From contig CAIRYK010000005.1 in the NCBI GenBank assembly GCA_903882805.1, positions 1 through 64,000 of the forward strand: a DNA stretch of 64,000 nucleotides. Direction: 5' to 3'. Shown piece after piece: positions 24,836-34,156 of this stretch (the stretch's first letter is position 1; every line of letters begins with the position of its first letter). The position numbers were made by a program, and so were the translations under genes. A model generated the notes under the pieces. The model had not been told where the DNA came from and ran no database searches. It saw nothing but the letters and a program-made list of their open reading frames with translations. Origin of the DNA: an uncultured Bacteroidota bacterium (GTDB lineage Bacteria; Bacteroidota; Bacteroidia; Chitinophagales; Chitinophagaceae).

Positions 24836-25209
24836 TAGGGTTTAGAAAATCGATCCAGCAAAGCAAATAAAGCGCTTCAATAGACAGTCGTATTCAAATA
24901 TCCACAGAGAAAAAGGCAAAGGCGTTATAGGGGCTGCACTTAGCATAATTATAACAATATTCATGCCAAATTTCACTTTTTGTTAAGAAATAAATGATGT
25001 CTATGGTTCCTTTGGCGCAAAAGATACTTGCGGTATAATGTCAGCTATTGATTATCAATGTTGTGATAAAAAATAGATTGTGGTAAAATTGTATATTTTT
25101 AAGGAGAACACGTATGCTGTCGGTTTTTTAAAAAAGCGGTCTAATGCATTGGTTGGTAAATGTTGCTTAAATCATCCTGCATCACAAACTTGCTAACCTC
25201 CAGTTTTCC
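24836..25209. other. Intergenic stretch, no gene seen
   Basis: These 374 AT-rich bases lie between the convergent copA and the last TMTC-like gene. No reading frame, strong hairpin or RNA gene was recognised. Confidence 0.6.
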
Positions 25210-27132
25210 CTACCTACACCGTTCTTTCACCATAGCTGCTGCGCGTTCGCTTCCGCCTTGAGCAGCTTTTATCCAGTCTTTGCAGGCCGCAGTTTTGTCG
25301 TTAAGGGTATAGCTGTTCATACCTCTGTAGTAGAGCGCCACTTCGTCGTCAGGGTTTAGGAATAGTACAGATGTATAGTCGTCATTAGCGCTTTTTAGGT
25401 TGCCCAGCATAGTGCGTAGCGCTGCACGGTTAAAATACGGTTTCACAAACTGCTTGTCGGCATTTATGGCTTTGCCATAGTCTGTTAGCGCCGCGGCGGA
25501 ATCGTTCATATTTAGTCGCACCCACCCGCGGTTATTGTAGGCTTCGGCATATTCAGGTTTCAAAATAATAGCTGAGTCCAGATCGGCTATTGCAGCTTTT
25601 TTGTCGCCCAATTCAAATTTTGCCCACCCACGGTTATTGTAGGCGTCCGACATTTTGTTGTTGAGGGCTAATGCGCGGTTGTAATCGGCGATAGCCATTG
25701 CCGGATTGCCCAATACATCGTTTATTAGTCCTCTGTTGAAGTAAGCGTCTTCAAATTTGGGATTATAAAAAATGGCCTTATTGTAGTCTTGCATGGCCGA
25801 TTTCAGTTCGCCCTCTTTACGTGCCAGATTGCCGCGCATCCAGTACCCAATATATATGGTTGGGTTCTTTTCTATAACATCTGTAAACAATACCCTTCCG
25901 TCTTTCCATACGCCTATTCGGTCGTATGTTTGGACGGCAAACAACACACACACAAGTCCGAACCCGGCCAATACAACCGGTCCCGACTGACGCTCACGGA
26001 CAAAAGAAATAAATTGACCAACAATGTAAAATAGCCCGATGTAGGAAACGTAGGTATATCGCTCGGCAGTAAGCGCTGAGCCCACCGACACAATTTGCAG
26101 CATAACCGATATAGTAATGATAAAAAAGGCGCTGCCAAACAATACCTCTTTCCGCAAAGTGTAGCGCTTAAATAGCAACCATACAACAGCAACCAGAAAT
26201 GGCAACGAAGCATAATATTGCCACGGCAGCATCCCCGCAGCTACCTCGGGGAAATAGTGCATGGCGCACAAACTAACCGGCGCAGCAAACCATAGCAGAT
26301 AAAAAGATAGACCTGAAGTGAACAGAAAAACACCATTTATGAAGCCATACGACACCATGAGGTCGTTGAGCGAGCCACCGGCTTTCTGAGCCATAATGTT
26401 GAGTACGCCAAAAACTATAGATAGCGCCAACAACGGCGATTTCTCTACGATACTTCGCCCCGATATTTGGCGGCCACGATACAGATCAAAAGCTATAAAC
26501 AATACAGGTAGGGTAACGGCAGCAGCCTTGGAGAGCAAAGAGCAAACAAACAATGCTGATGCCAGTAGGAGATATTTACGATTGAGCGAGCTATCGATAT
26601 ATTGCAGATAGGCGATAGCCGACAGCAGGTAGAAAAACGTATACATTACATCCTTTCGCTCAGATATCCACGCCACCGACTCCACATGCATGGGGTGTAA
26701 CCCAAACAGAATAGCCACAACAAGACCTGTAAAATCCTTACCGCTGAGCGCCTTTGCCAACCTGTAGGCAAGCCATGTATTGGCAACATGCAGCGCCACA
26801 TTGGTAAAGTGGTAAGGGAATGGGTTGAGTTCAAAAAAATGGTATTCTATAAAATAAGTAAGCGTTGTTAGCGGGTGATAGTTGGCGGTATAGAAATAAG
26901 TGAATATGTCTTTTACGCCGGCAAGGCTAAAATTCCTAAGGTAGGGATTAAGCACAAGGTAAAAATCATCGTCCAAATTGGTGATGCCATTGCTCAAAGC
27001 CCGGGTGTAGATAAGCGCGGTAAATACCAAAACAACTATCGGCGCCCATGCGGGCAACTGCACTCCAGTACTTTTGGCTACAGTGGTAGCGGAATTCGCT
27101 TGCGTGTTCTGTTTTGTGTTGTTTATAGCCAT
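25210..27132 (-). CDS. TMTC-like membrane glycosyltransferase with TPR tail (copy 1)
   Basis: The 640-residue protein has about ten hydrophobic segments (30-420) and then roughly six TPR repeats (430-630, 'AYNNRGW' and 'DAYFNRG'). The membrane part has a luminal-loop acidic motif (NLDDDFY, Asp54-56), 'NYHPLTTLTYFIEY' and 'HPMHVESVAWISERKDVMY'. These match eukaryotic TMTC proteins, which O-mannosylate cadherins, and bacterial PMT/ArnT-like GT-C enzymes using lipid-linked sugars. It probably glycosylates exported proteins on the periplasmic side; donor and targets are unknown. It is the last gene of a three-copy tandem run, 31 bases after its neighbour. Confidence 0.85.
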   Translation of the reverse strand: MAINNTKQNTQANSATTVAKSTGVQLPAWAPIVVLVFTALIYTRALSNGITNLDDDFYLVLNPYLRNFSLAGVKDIFTYFYTANYHPLTTLTYFIEYHFFELNPFPYHFTNVALHVANTWLAYRLAKALSGKDFTGLVVAILFGLHPMHVESVAWISERKDVMYTFFYLLSAIAYLQYIDSSLNRKYLLLASALFVCSLLSKAAAVTLPVLFIAFDLYRGRQISGRSIVEKSPLLALSIVFGVLNIMAQKAGGSLNDLMVSYGFINGVFLFTSGLSFYLLWFAAPVSLCAMHYFPEVAAGMLPWQYYASLPFLVAVVWLLFKRYTLRKEVLFGSAFFIITISVMLQIVSVGSALTAERYTYVSYIGLFYIVGQFISFVRERQSGPVVLAGFGLVCVLFAVQTYDRIGVWKDGRVLFTDVIEKNPTIYIGYWMRGNLARKEGELKSAMQDYNKAIFYNPKFEDAYFNRGLINDVLGNPAMAIADYNRALALNNKMSDAYNNRGWAKFELGDKKAAIADLDSAIILKPEYAEAYNNRGWVRLNMNDSAAALTDYGKAINADKQFVKPYFNRAALRTMLGNLKSANDDYTSVLFLNPDDEVALYYRGMNSYTLNDKTAACKDWIKAAQGGSERAAAMVKERCR

Positions 27133-27163
27133 CCAAACGAGTTATTAACTAATTGCTTTATTA

Positions 27164-29101
27164 TTACCTACAGTATTGTTGCAAAGCTGCCGGCGCGTCT
27201 TTATTACCCAGCTCTGCGCTTTTGCGCAAGTCGGCGCAGGCGCCTGCAGTGTTTTTTAGGTTATATTTTGCCATTCCCCGCTGGTAGTACGACCAGTTAT
27301 CGTCGGGGTGCATCTGTAACAGTATGTCCAGATCTGCTATTACGCCTGCATTGTCGCCAATGTTTGCATTAAGTGTGGCGCGGTTGTAGCGTGGTTTATC
27401 AAAATCTGGATTTGCGGCTACTGCGCTGTTATAGTCTTTTAGCGCTGCTTGCACATCGTGCAGGTTGTAGTACACCCATCCCCGGTTGTTGTAGGCTTCG
27501 GCATAGTCGGGTTTTAAGGCTATGGCTTTGTCAAAATCCTTGATTGCAGCCTTGGTGTCGCCCATTACAAAAAATGCCCATCCGCGGTTGTTGTAGGGTG
27601 TTGGAGCTTTGGGGTTTACCTCTATGGCCTTGTTGTAATCCGCAAATGCCGATTTGATATCGCCCAGTTCGTCGAGCAGATGCCCACGGTTGGCGTAGGC
27701 GCTTTCAAATTTCGGATTAAGGGCAATAGCTTTTGTATAGTCCTGTATTGCACCTTTCTTATCGCCTTCAGCGCCCTTATAATTGCCCCTTATGTAGTAC
27801 ATAAAATACAAATCCGAATTCGGCTCACCGCCTTCGTTCTTCTCTATCACATCGGTGCATATTGTGTTGGTGTCTTTCCACAATGCGATGCGTTGCCAGG
27901 TAAATATGGAAAATACCAGGGTCATTGTGGCCAGAACGCCATAAACCTGCGTTTTGTATTTTTCCGGCGTCCTAGCTACAAATTGACCGGCTATATAGAA
28001 CAGCCCTATATAGGATACATAGGTATAGCGTTCGCAAGTTATAGCTGCGCCTACTGCCAATATCTGTAGCATTACAGAAATGGTGGTAATGAAAAACAAT
28101 CCCCCAAACACAATCTCTTTTTTCAAGGGATGTTTGCGGATCGCTAACCAAACCAAAGCCGCTACAAACGGTAGCGACAGATAGTAATACCATGGCAACG
28201 CCCCACTGCCGGTTGCTGGAAAATAGTGCATGGCCGACAAGCCTATTGGTGCAAACAAACGCGCTATATAGCTACTAATAGCCGCAGTAGGCAGGAAAAT
28301 ACGGTTGATGAAGCTATATGATTGCGCGAGGTCGTTTACCGCGCCACCCGACTGCTGCGCAATAATATTCACAACACCGAATACCAGAGACAGTGCAAAA
28401 AATGGAATTTTTTCAATAATCGACTTTGCATCAAGCTTTCTGCCTGTATACCAGTCTACTACAAGCATGAGTATTGGTAATGTAACAGCCGCGGATTTTG
28501 AGAACAATGCTGCGAGAAACAACAATAAAACGACTAAGTATCGGCCTGTGGTTTTACCCGATGCCAGCATGGACTGGTAAAGCAGTAATGCGCCCAGATA
28601 AAATGCTGTGTACAAAACATCTTTTGTTTCAGATACCCATGCTACAGACTCAACATGCATAGGGTGAACGCCAAACAGTAATGCCACTATACCGGCGGTA
28701 ACAGCCTGCTTACTCAATTTGAAAGCTACTTTGTAAACGAGCCAGACATTAAGCAGATGTAACGCCACATTTACGAGGTGATACGGTAGTGGATCGAGTC
28801 CAAAGAATTGATACTGCAACCAGTACGCTGCAATTGCCAGCGGATGGTAGTTGCATGCATAAAAACTGGTAAATATGTTTTTTAGTCCTGCTAAGCTGAA
28901 GTCGCGCAGAAGCGGATTGGTAAGGATATAGATATCGTCGTCAATGTTCGTAAAGTTGTTGAACAATGCCTGACTATAAAGAATAGCGGTAAATACAATT
29001 ATGGCGATGGGCGTCCATTTTATAATACCCTGCTTTTTTGCTTGCGTGGTGGTTGTCGCTGGGTTGCCGGTATTGGTTGTCTGTCTTTTTGCGCCTGCCA
29101 T
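27164..29101 (-). CDS. TMTC-like membrane glycosyltransferase with TPR tail (copy 2)
   Basis: This 645-residue paralog of the flanking genes has the same plan: an N-terminal helix near 28-48, the acidic loop NIDDDIY, 'NYHPLAIAAYWLQYQFFGL', and 'HPMHVESVAWVSETKDVLYT'. About ten membrane helices lead to a TPR tail from about residue 425 onward with several 'AYNNRGWVYYNL'-like units. The TPRs could recruit protein substrates or partners. It is in the middle of the tandem run, with 50 bases to the gene upstream and 31 to the next. The tail is the most divergent part between copies, so substrate choice might differ. Confidence 0.85.
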   Translation of the reverse strand: MAGAKRQTTNTGNPATTTTQAKKQGIIKWTPIAIIVFTAILYSQALFNNFTNIDDDIYILTNPLLRDFSLAGLKNIFTSFYACNYHPLAIAAYWLQYQFFGLDPLPYHLVNVALHLLNVWLVYKVAFKLSKQAVTAGIVALLFGVHPMHVESVAWVSETKDVLYTAFYLGALLLYQSMLASGKTTGRYLVVLLLFLAALFSKSAAVTLPILMLVVDWYTGRKLDAKSIIEKIPFFALSLVFGVVNIIAQQSGGAVNDLAQSYSFINRIFLPTAAISSYIARLFAPIGLSAMHYFPATGSGALPWYYYLSLPFVAALVWLAIRKHPLKKEIVFGGLFFITTISVMLQILAVGAAITCERYTYVSYIGLFYIAGQFVARTPEKYKTQVYGVLATMTLVFSIFTWQRIALWKDTNTICTDVIEKNEGGEPNSDLYFMYYIRGNYKGAEGDKKGAIQDYTKAIALNPKFESAYANRGHLLDELGDIKSAFADYNKAIEVNPKAPTPYNNRGWAFFVMGDTKAAIKDFDKAIALKPDYAEAYNNRGWVYYNLHDVQAALKDYNSAVAANPDFDKPRYNRATLNANIGDNAGVIADLDILLQMHPDDNWSYYQRGMAKYNLKNTAGACADLRKSAELGNKDAPAALQQYCR

Positions 29102-29151
29102 AAGGCACTAATTTAGCGATAGTTTTTAAATAATGCGTATGGCCGCTATTA

Positions 29152-31290
29152 TCATTTGCAATATTGCGCCTGCATACCTTTGGCCGATGCGCTACCCATG
29201 GCCGCTGCGCGCGCCCAGTTGCCGCAGGCCGAGGCAGTATCTTTAAGGTTGAAGGCAATTACACCTCTGTTGGTAAGTGCATTTACATCAGCGCTGTCTA
29301 TTTTCAGTCCCTGGTCAAAAGCTATCAGCGCCCCATGCAGATCGCCAGTATTAGCTTTTATAGATGCTAGATTGAAAAAAGCTAATGCATTTCGCGGGTT
29401 CAGTGTGATGCCTGTATTATAATCGCCCAGCGCGCTTGCAACATTGCCTGAGCTGTAATAAGCCCAGCCTCTGTTGAAGTAAGCATCGCCCATTCGTGGT
29501 TTCAGTTGTATTGCTTTCGTAAAATCCTTTATAGCCTCTGCGCCGTTGCCAGCCGCAAAAAATGCCAAACCCCGATGGTTATAGCTTTCTGCATAGTCTG
29601 GATCCAGATCAATGGCTGTTTCAATATCGGTGATTGCTGTGGTTTTATTGTTCATTTTAAAGTGCAGGCTGCCCCTGTTGCAATAAGCCGCTGCGTAACG
29701 TGCGTTTAATATTATTGCTGAATCGAAATCAGATAAAGCTGCTTTGAAGTTGCCAACCGCAGTGTGGCATAATCCTCTGTTGTTGTAGGCTTCGGCGAGT
29801 TTTGGGTTGAGGTGAATGGCTATATTTTCATCCTGTAATGCAGTTTTGTTATCGCCAAGTTGCAGATTTACATATCCCAGACTACTATACGCATTGGCAA
29901 ATCCATTGTTGAGCGAAATGGCCTTTATATAATATTCACCGGCTTTATATAGGCTGTCTTCGTTGAGTTTTGCATTACCAAGGCTCCAGTAGGCGTAGCA
30001 TAGGTTGGGGTTGCCAGTATGCTTAAAAATTACATCGCTGAAGTTGGCCTCGCTATCGCGCCAGGCGCCTATTCTATTCCACGATGCCAGAGAGCAGAGC
30101 ATAAGCGCTAGTGCGGTAAGCGCCATAATATATTTTGGGTTGACAATAAACCGGACAATTATTTGCGCCACAATAAAAAACAAACCAATGTAGCTAACAT
30201 AGGTATACCGCTCGGCAGTGAGCGATGAGCCTACCGATACAATTTGAAGCATAACCGAAATGGTAATCAGGAAAAACGCCAATCCAAGAATAAGTTGGCG
30301 ACGAATAGCTGATTTTCTGCAAACAAGGTAAAATACTAGCGCTACAAAGGGTAAAGAAATGTAGTAAACTACCGGTAACGGACCGGAGCCTATAACCGGT
30401 ATCAGGTGCATAGAGCAAAGCTGTACAGGCGCTATAACACTACTTATGTAGTAGCCAATATTGTGTGTAAGTAAGAAAAAACGCTGTAATGGAGTAAAAA
30501 ACAAGGACAAATCGTTGAGCGCTCCGGCGTCGCGTTGTGCATATATATTGATTACCCCAAAAGCAATTGATAAGGCAAATATGGGGATTTTTTCTATAAC
30601 GACGGATGTGGTGAACTTACGGCTTTTGTAAAAATCTATGGCAAGCAGCAGGACAGGCAAAGTTACTGCAGCCGATTTTGACAGTAAGGCTGCGACAAAA
30701 AGCAATACTACCAATGCGTAGCGTTGGGCGCTCGGCGTCGTTATATACTGTAGGTAGGCGAAAGTTGCAGCAAGGTAAAAGGAAGCATATAGCACATCCT
30801 TTGTTTCAGATACCCATGCTACCGATTCAACATGCATGGGGTGCAGTGCAAACAGGGCGCATACTATGGCAGCCACTACCTTATTGTTGCTTAATCGTTC
30901 GGTGAGCTTGAAGGTAAAAAATACGTTTACAAGGTGCAGCAACACATTGAGCGCATGATAGGGCAGTGGGTTTAGCCCAAATAGCGCGTATTCTATCATA
31001 TATACTGCCATTGTAAGCGGGTGATAGTTGCCCATGTAAAAGGCGGTAGCTATAGCTTTTAAGCTAGGTGCGCTAAAATCTTTGATATAGGTATTGGAAA
31101 GCACATAAATATCGTCGTCGTAGAATACAAATTTACCAGCCAGCGCTCTGGTATACACTATAGCAGTAAGTAGTATAATAAAATAGGGCGCCCATTTCAT
31201 CAGTTTATCTATTCCTCCGTTGGTTATAGATTCTTCCTGGTGTATGGGGTTGTTGCTTGGGATAGTATGTAGCTTGTGGTTTGCAGGCAT
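29152..31290 (-). CDS. TMTC-like membrane glycosyltransferase with long TPR tail (copy 3, operon head)
   Basis: This copy is longest (712 residues from the ATG at 31290) and has about two more TPRs than the other two. A frame extension to 31308 exists, but that ATG lies upstream of a near-consensus -7 box (TACTTTAG, 31296-31303) only five bases before 31290, so I chose 31290. The membrane part shows the acidic loop FYDDDIY, 'NYHPLTMAVYMIEYALFGL' and 'HPMHVESVAWVSETKDVLYA'. It is the first gene of the three-gene run on the minus strand. The preceding S46 peptidase ends at its own terminator. Confidence 0.85.
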   Translation of the reverse strand: MPANHKLHTIPSNNPIHQEESITNGGIDKLMKWAPYFIILLTAIVYTRALAGKFVFYDDDIYVLSNTYIKDFSAPSLKAIATAFYMGNYHPLTMAVYMIEYALFGLNPLPYHALNVLLHLVNVFFTFKLTERLSNNKVVAAIVCALFALHPMHVESVAWVSETKDVLYASFYLAATFAYLQYITTPSAQRYALVVLLFVAALLSKSAAVTLPVLLLAIDFYKSRKFTTSVVIEKIPIFALSIAFGVINIYAQRDAGALNDLSLFFTPLQRFFLLTHNIGYYISSVIAPVQLCSMHLIPVIGSGPLPVVYYISLPFVALVFYLVCRKSAIRRQLILGLAFFLITISVMLQIVSVGSSLTAERYTYVSYIGLFFIVAQIIVRFIVNPKYIMALTALALMLCSLASWNRIGAWRDSEANFSDVIFKHTGNPNLCYAYWSLGNAKLNEDSLYKAGEYYIKAISLNNGFANAYSSLGYVNLQLGDNKTALQDENIAIHLNPKLAEAYNNRGLCHTAVGNFKAALSDFDSAIILNARYAAAYCNRGSLHFKMNNKTTAITDIETAIDLDPDYAESYNHRGLAFFAAGNGAEAIKDFTKAIQLKPRMGDAYFNRGWAYYSSGNVASALGDYNTGITLNPRNALAFFNLASIKANTGDLHGALIAFDQGLKIDSADVNALTNRGVIAFNLKDTASACGNWARAAAMGSASAKGMQAQYCK

Positions 31291-31295
31291 TGGCG

Positions 31296-31303
31296 CTAAA
31301 GTA
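31296..31303 (-). promoter_or_regulatory. -7-like box (TACTTTAG) of the TMTC-like operon
   Basis: TACTTTAG differs at one base from TAnnTTTG, lies five bases before the ATG at 31290 and matches the spacing of other starts in the window. It would drive the whole three-gene run. Confidence 0.45.
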
Positions 31304-31358
31304 AGCATACAATTTCAGATCCCAGTAGTATAGGAAGCGGTAGATACCCCTCAAAATA

Positions 31359-31392
31359 AGAAACCACAAAAGACCGAGCTTTTGTGGTTTCT
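31359..31392 (-). terminator. Terminator of the S46 peptidase gene
   Basis: AGAAACCACAAAAG (31359-31372) and CTTTTGTGGTTTCT (31379-31392) are perfect 14-bp inverted repeats with a six-base loop. On the minus strand TATTTTG follows. It separates the peptidase from the TMTC-like operon. Confidence 0.75.
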
Positions 31393-31424
31393 AGTTGTAT
31401 AATACTGCCAATAGTTTATAAGCT

Positions 31425-33632
31425 CTATTCTCTGATATCCATTTCTCTGATCAGGTTAGATGCATGTCCCATTTTATCTATGAGGAACAGTACATAGCGG
31501 ATGTCGCAAACAATAGTCCTTTTATATTTTTTATCGAAGGCTATATCGCCGCTCATTGCTTCCCAGTTGCCATCGAATGCAGTGCCTATCAACTCGCCGC
31601 GAGCATTAATTACAGGGCTACCTGAGTTACCGCCAGTAATATCATTGTCGGTAATAAAGCAGGTATGCAGCGAGCCATCGCGATCAGCATAACGACCATA
31701 GTCTTTATCCTTATACAGGTCAACCAGATCTTTTGGTACATCAAATTCATCGCTGCCTGGTTTGTATTTTCTCATCAGGCCATCCATTGTAGTAAAGTAG
31801 TTGGCATGTATGCCATCCTGTGGGTCGTAGCTCAGTACCTTGCCATACGATACACGCATGGTAGAGTTAGCGTCTGGATACATCATTTTGCCTTTTTTCA
31901 TAGTCAGCAGTTCTTTTACATACTGACGGCTTAATTCTGCCTTTTTGCTGTTGAATGCTTCGATTTTTGGCTGGAAGTTAGCGCTGTAGTTTTTAGAGAA
32001 ACTTACAGCATAAGCTACTGCCGGATCTTCTTTTAGTTTCTGGAAAGAGGGCGCCTTGCAAAATTCGTTGAATTTTACGCTGTCTGCAAGGAATGTGCCT
32101 GCAAACATATAGTCTGCATAATCTGCAAAGCTCGAACCATGGTAGCAAGCCTTTGTGCATTTGTGCTTTTTATCTTTAGTAAGGCGTGCTGGATTCAGTA
32201 TCACTTTGTCAAAAATGTCGGGCAATTGTTCTTTGGGCACGTTTTTGTAGAACAGTTGAGTCATTTCAGCCAACATCTCTTTTTCAGTTCCCGGATCGTA
32301 TTCTTTCAAGCTTGCTCTGTAAGCTGCCTTTGCAGAGTTGATATATTTTTCAACGGTGTCTTTGCTAATGACTGCTTTTTTATCGCCAGTTGCTTCAAAA
32401 CGCTCGTAGGCGTCGTACAATGGCTTCAGCGCTGCGGCATTTTTTGCCATAGCCGACGAACGGATACCCTCATTGTAAAACACCGAATACTTAGCATAAG
32501 GCATATAACCAGAATATATAGAAGCAAACTTACCCAACAAATCAGCATTCATATTGTTGTCGCGTTCCCATGCAGAAAACTCGTCTTCTGCCTTCTTTTT
32601 ATTAGCAACTATGTTCAGGCGTTTCAGTTGTTCTGTCTGGCCTATGTAATATTTCCAGTAGTTAGCTATGCGGCTGTAGGAAGAAGTAAGTTGTAGGTAG
32701 GTAGCTTTATTCAAATCCATATGACGACGCATGATGCCCAGGCGCAAGTCGCGGCAAGCAACAATAGAAGGATTCACAACATTTACCGCCAAGTCTACGC
32801 CATAAGAAACCTCGTAACGGTTTGTACGGCCTGGGTATCCGAATATCATGGTAAAGTCGCCCTCGCGAGGTCCATCTATTGATACAGGCAAGAATTTCTT
32901 AGGGTGGTAGGGCACATTCGACTGACTGAAAGGTTTAGGTTGGTTGTCCGCATCGGCATATACCCTAAACATAGAGAAGTCGGCGGTGTGACGTGGCCAC
33001 ATCCAGTTGTCGGTGTCGCCGCCATACTTACCCAGCGATTTCGGAGGCGTACCTACCAGACGAACGTCGGTATATTTTTTATACACCAGCAGGAAAAATT
33101 GGTTACCATTGAAATAATCCTTCACATTAGCGACAAATTTTCCTTTTTGCGCTGCTTTTTCCTCTATTTCTTTCTTTTTAGCTTCCAGTTTTTTAGTGTA
33201 TTCATCACCTGTTGCGTCGCCAATTGCTTCTTTTACTTCATCTGTTACATCGTCCATATATTGCAAAAACAATGCAGTAACGCCGTTTGCAGGAAGCTCT
33301 TCCTGCATGTTATGCGCCCAGAAGCCATTGTCCAGCAAATTTCTGTCTACAGTGCTCAGGTTGGCAATCGCGTCGTAGCCGCAGTGGTGGTTAGTCAGCA
33401 ACAATCCGTTTTCAGAAATCATTTCCGCAGTACATCCTCCGCCAAATTGAAGGATGGCATCTTTCATACTACTATGATTGATGTTGTACAAATCTTCGCG
33501 TGTCAGCCTGAGGCCCAAGCGCAGCATTTCGTCATAATTTTTTCCTATCAACATAGGAATCCACATACCTTCATCGGCACGCGCGCCTTGCAACATAATA
33601 GTTGCCATGAACAGTAAAAATACTTTTTTCAT
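31425..33632 (-). CDS. S46-family dipeptidyl-peptidase (DPP7-like)
   Basis: S46 enzymes are periplasmic serine exopeptidases that release dipeptides from peptide N-termini, which feeds amino-acid use in Bacteroidota. The 735-residue protein has a signal peptide (QGARA), catalytic His in 'LTNHHCGYDAI' (near 82), the Asp region 'DNWMWPRHTADFSMF', and catalytic Ser in GGNSGSP (Ser about 670). Twenty-five residues after that Ser is Gly (SGD), the position that is Gly in DPP7 and Arg in DPP11. That favours hydrophobic over acidic P1 specificity. The long insertion near 350-560 is the helical domain of the family. The gene is single. Confidence 0.93.
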   Translation of the reverse strand: MKKVFLLFMATIMLQGARADEGMWIPMLIGKNYDEMLRLGLRLTREDLYNINHSSMKDAILQFGGGCTAEMISENGLLLTNHHCGYDAIANLSTVDRNLLDNGFWAHNMQEELPANGVTALFLQYMDDVTDEVKEAIGDATGDEYTKKLEAKKKEIEEKAAQKGKFVANVKDYFNGNQFFLLVYKKYTDVRLVGTPPKSLGKYGGDTDNWMWPRHTADFSMFRVYADADNQPKPFSQSNVPYHPKKFLPVSIDGPREGDFTMIFGYPGRTNRYEVSYGVDLAVNVVNPSIVACRDLRLGIMRRHMDLNKATYLQLTSSYSRIANYWKYYIGQTEQLKRLNIVANKKKAEDEFSAWERDNNMNADLLGKFASIYSGYMPYAKYSVFYNEGIRSSAMAKNAAALKPLYDAYERFEATGDKKAVISKDTVEKYINSAKAAYRASLKEYDPGTEKEMLAEMTQLFYKNVPKEQLPDIFDKVILNPARLTKDKKHKCTKACYHGSSFADYADYMFAGTFLADSVKFNEFCKAPSFQKLKEDPAVAYAVSFSKNYSANFQPKIEAFNSKKAELSRQYVKELLTMKKGKMMYPDANSTMRVSYGKVLSYDPQDGIHANYFTTMDGLMRKYKPGSDEFDVPKDLVDLYKDKDYGRYADRDGSLHTCFITDNDITGGNSGSPVINARGELIGTAFDGNWEAMSGDIAFDKKYKRTIVCDIRYVLFLIDKMGHASNLIREMDIRE

Positions 33633-33731
33633 TCGTTTTGTTTAATCAGCCGATCTCTGGCACCTGCCAAAACCAACTTTTTGGTTAACTAAGAGATTTA
33701 TGATAGGGTAGAAGAAACAGTTATATTTAAT

Positions 33732-33766
33732 ACAAATAGCCCCTGATGCGAGCAAGGGCTATTTGT
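33732..33766 (-). terminator. Terminator of the small basic secreted protein gene
   Basis: ACAAATAGCCC (33732-33742) and GGGCTATTTGT (33756-33766) form a perfect 11-bp stem. It lies 20 bases after the minus-strand stop codon. Confidence 0.65.
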
Positions 33767-33785
33767 GCTTGAGCTATAATTAGTA

Positions 33786-34022
33786 TTATTTGTACATGTA
33801 CTCTTTTTCTTCCATTTTGTACGCTTTCTTGCGAGCTTTCATTTTCTTTTTAGCAGCCTTTCCGGGTCTGTCTCTAAACATTTTTTGACCTATTTTGCTC
33901 TCTTTTTTATGCATTTTCCACTCTTTTTTCTCTGCTTTCCGGCCATATATGTCTTGGGCAGTTAGGGTGTTAGTAGCAAATAATCCCAATGTCAGTAACG
34001 CAATCAAGAAGTAGTTTTTCAT
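33786..34022 (-). CDS. Small, very basic exported protein
   Basis: The 78-residue precursor has a signal peptide (MKNYFLIALL ... LTAQ) and a mature part of about 55 residues that is nearly half Lys and Arg with many Met, for example 'KKEWKMHKKESKIGQKM' and 'KAAKKKMKARKKAYKM'. No cysteine or known domain is present. Such a strongly positive secreted peptide could bind nucleic acid or anionic envelope polymers, but that is speculation. It is flanked by its own hairpin terminator and a clear gap upstream. Confidence 0.65.
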   Translation of the reverse strand: MKNYFLIALLTLGLFATNTLTAQDIYGRKAEKKEWKMHKKESKIGQKMFRDRPGKAAKKKMKARKKAYKMEEKEYMYK

Positions 34023-34156
34023 CAGTATTTTTTATGAAAAGCAAAGTTAAAAAAATATTTAACTATTCATAGCCCCAAAGTAGCTAAGGTTGAAAATAAC
34101 TTACACCGAATGTGCGCGGCGGGTATTCTCTCGTTTTTTGCTGCGTGGTGTGTTGT

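Noticed and set aside
32904-33617. 237-codon plus-strand frame opposite the S46 peptidase
   Set aside because: Antisense to a recognised gene, with hydrophobic low-complexity translation.
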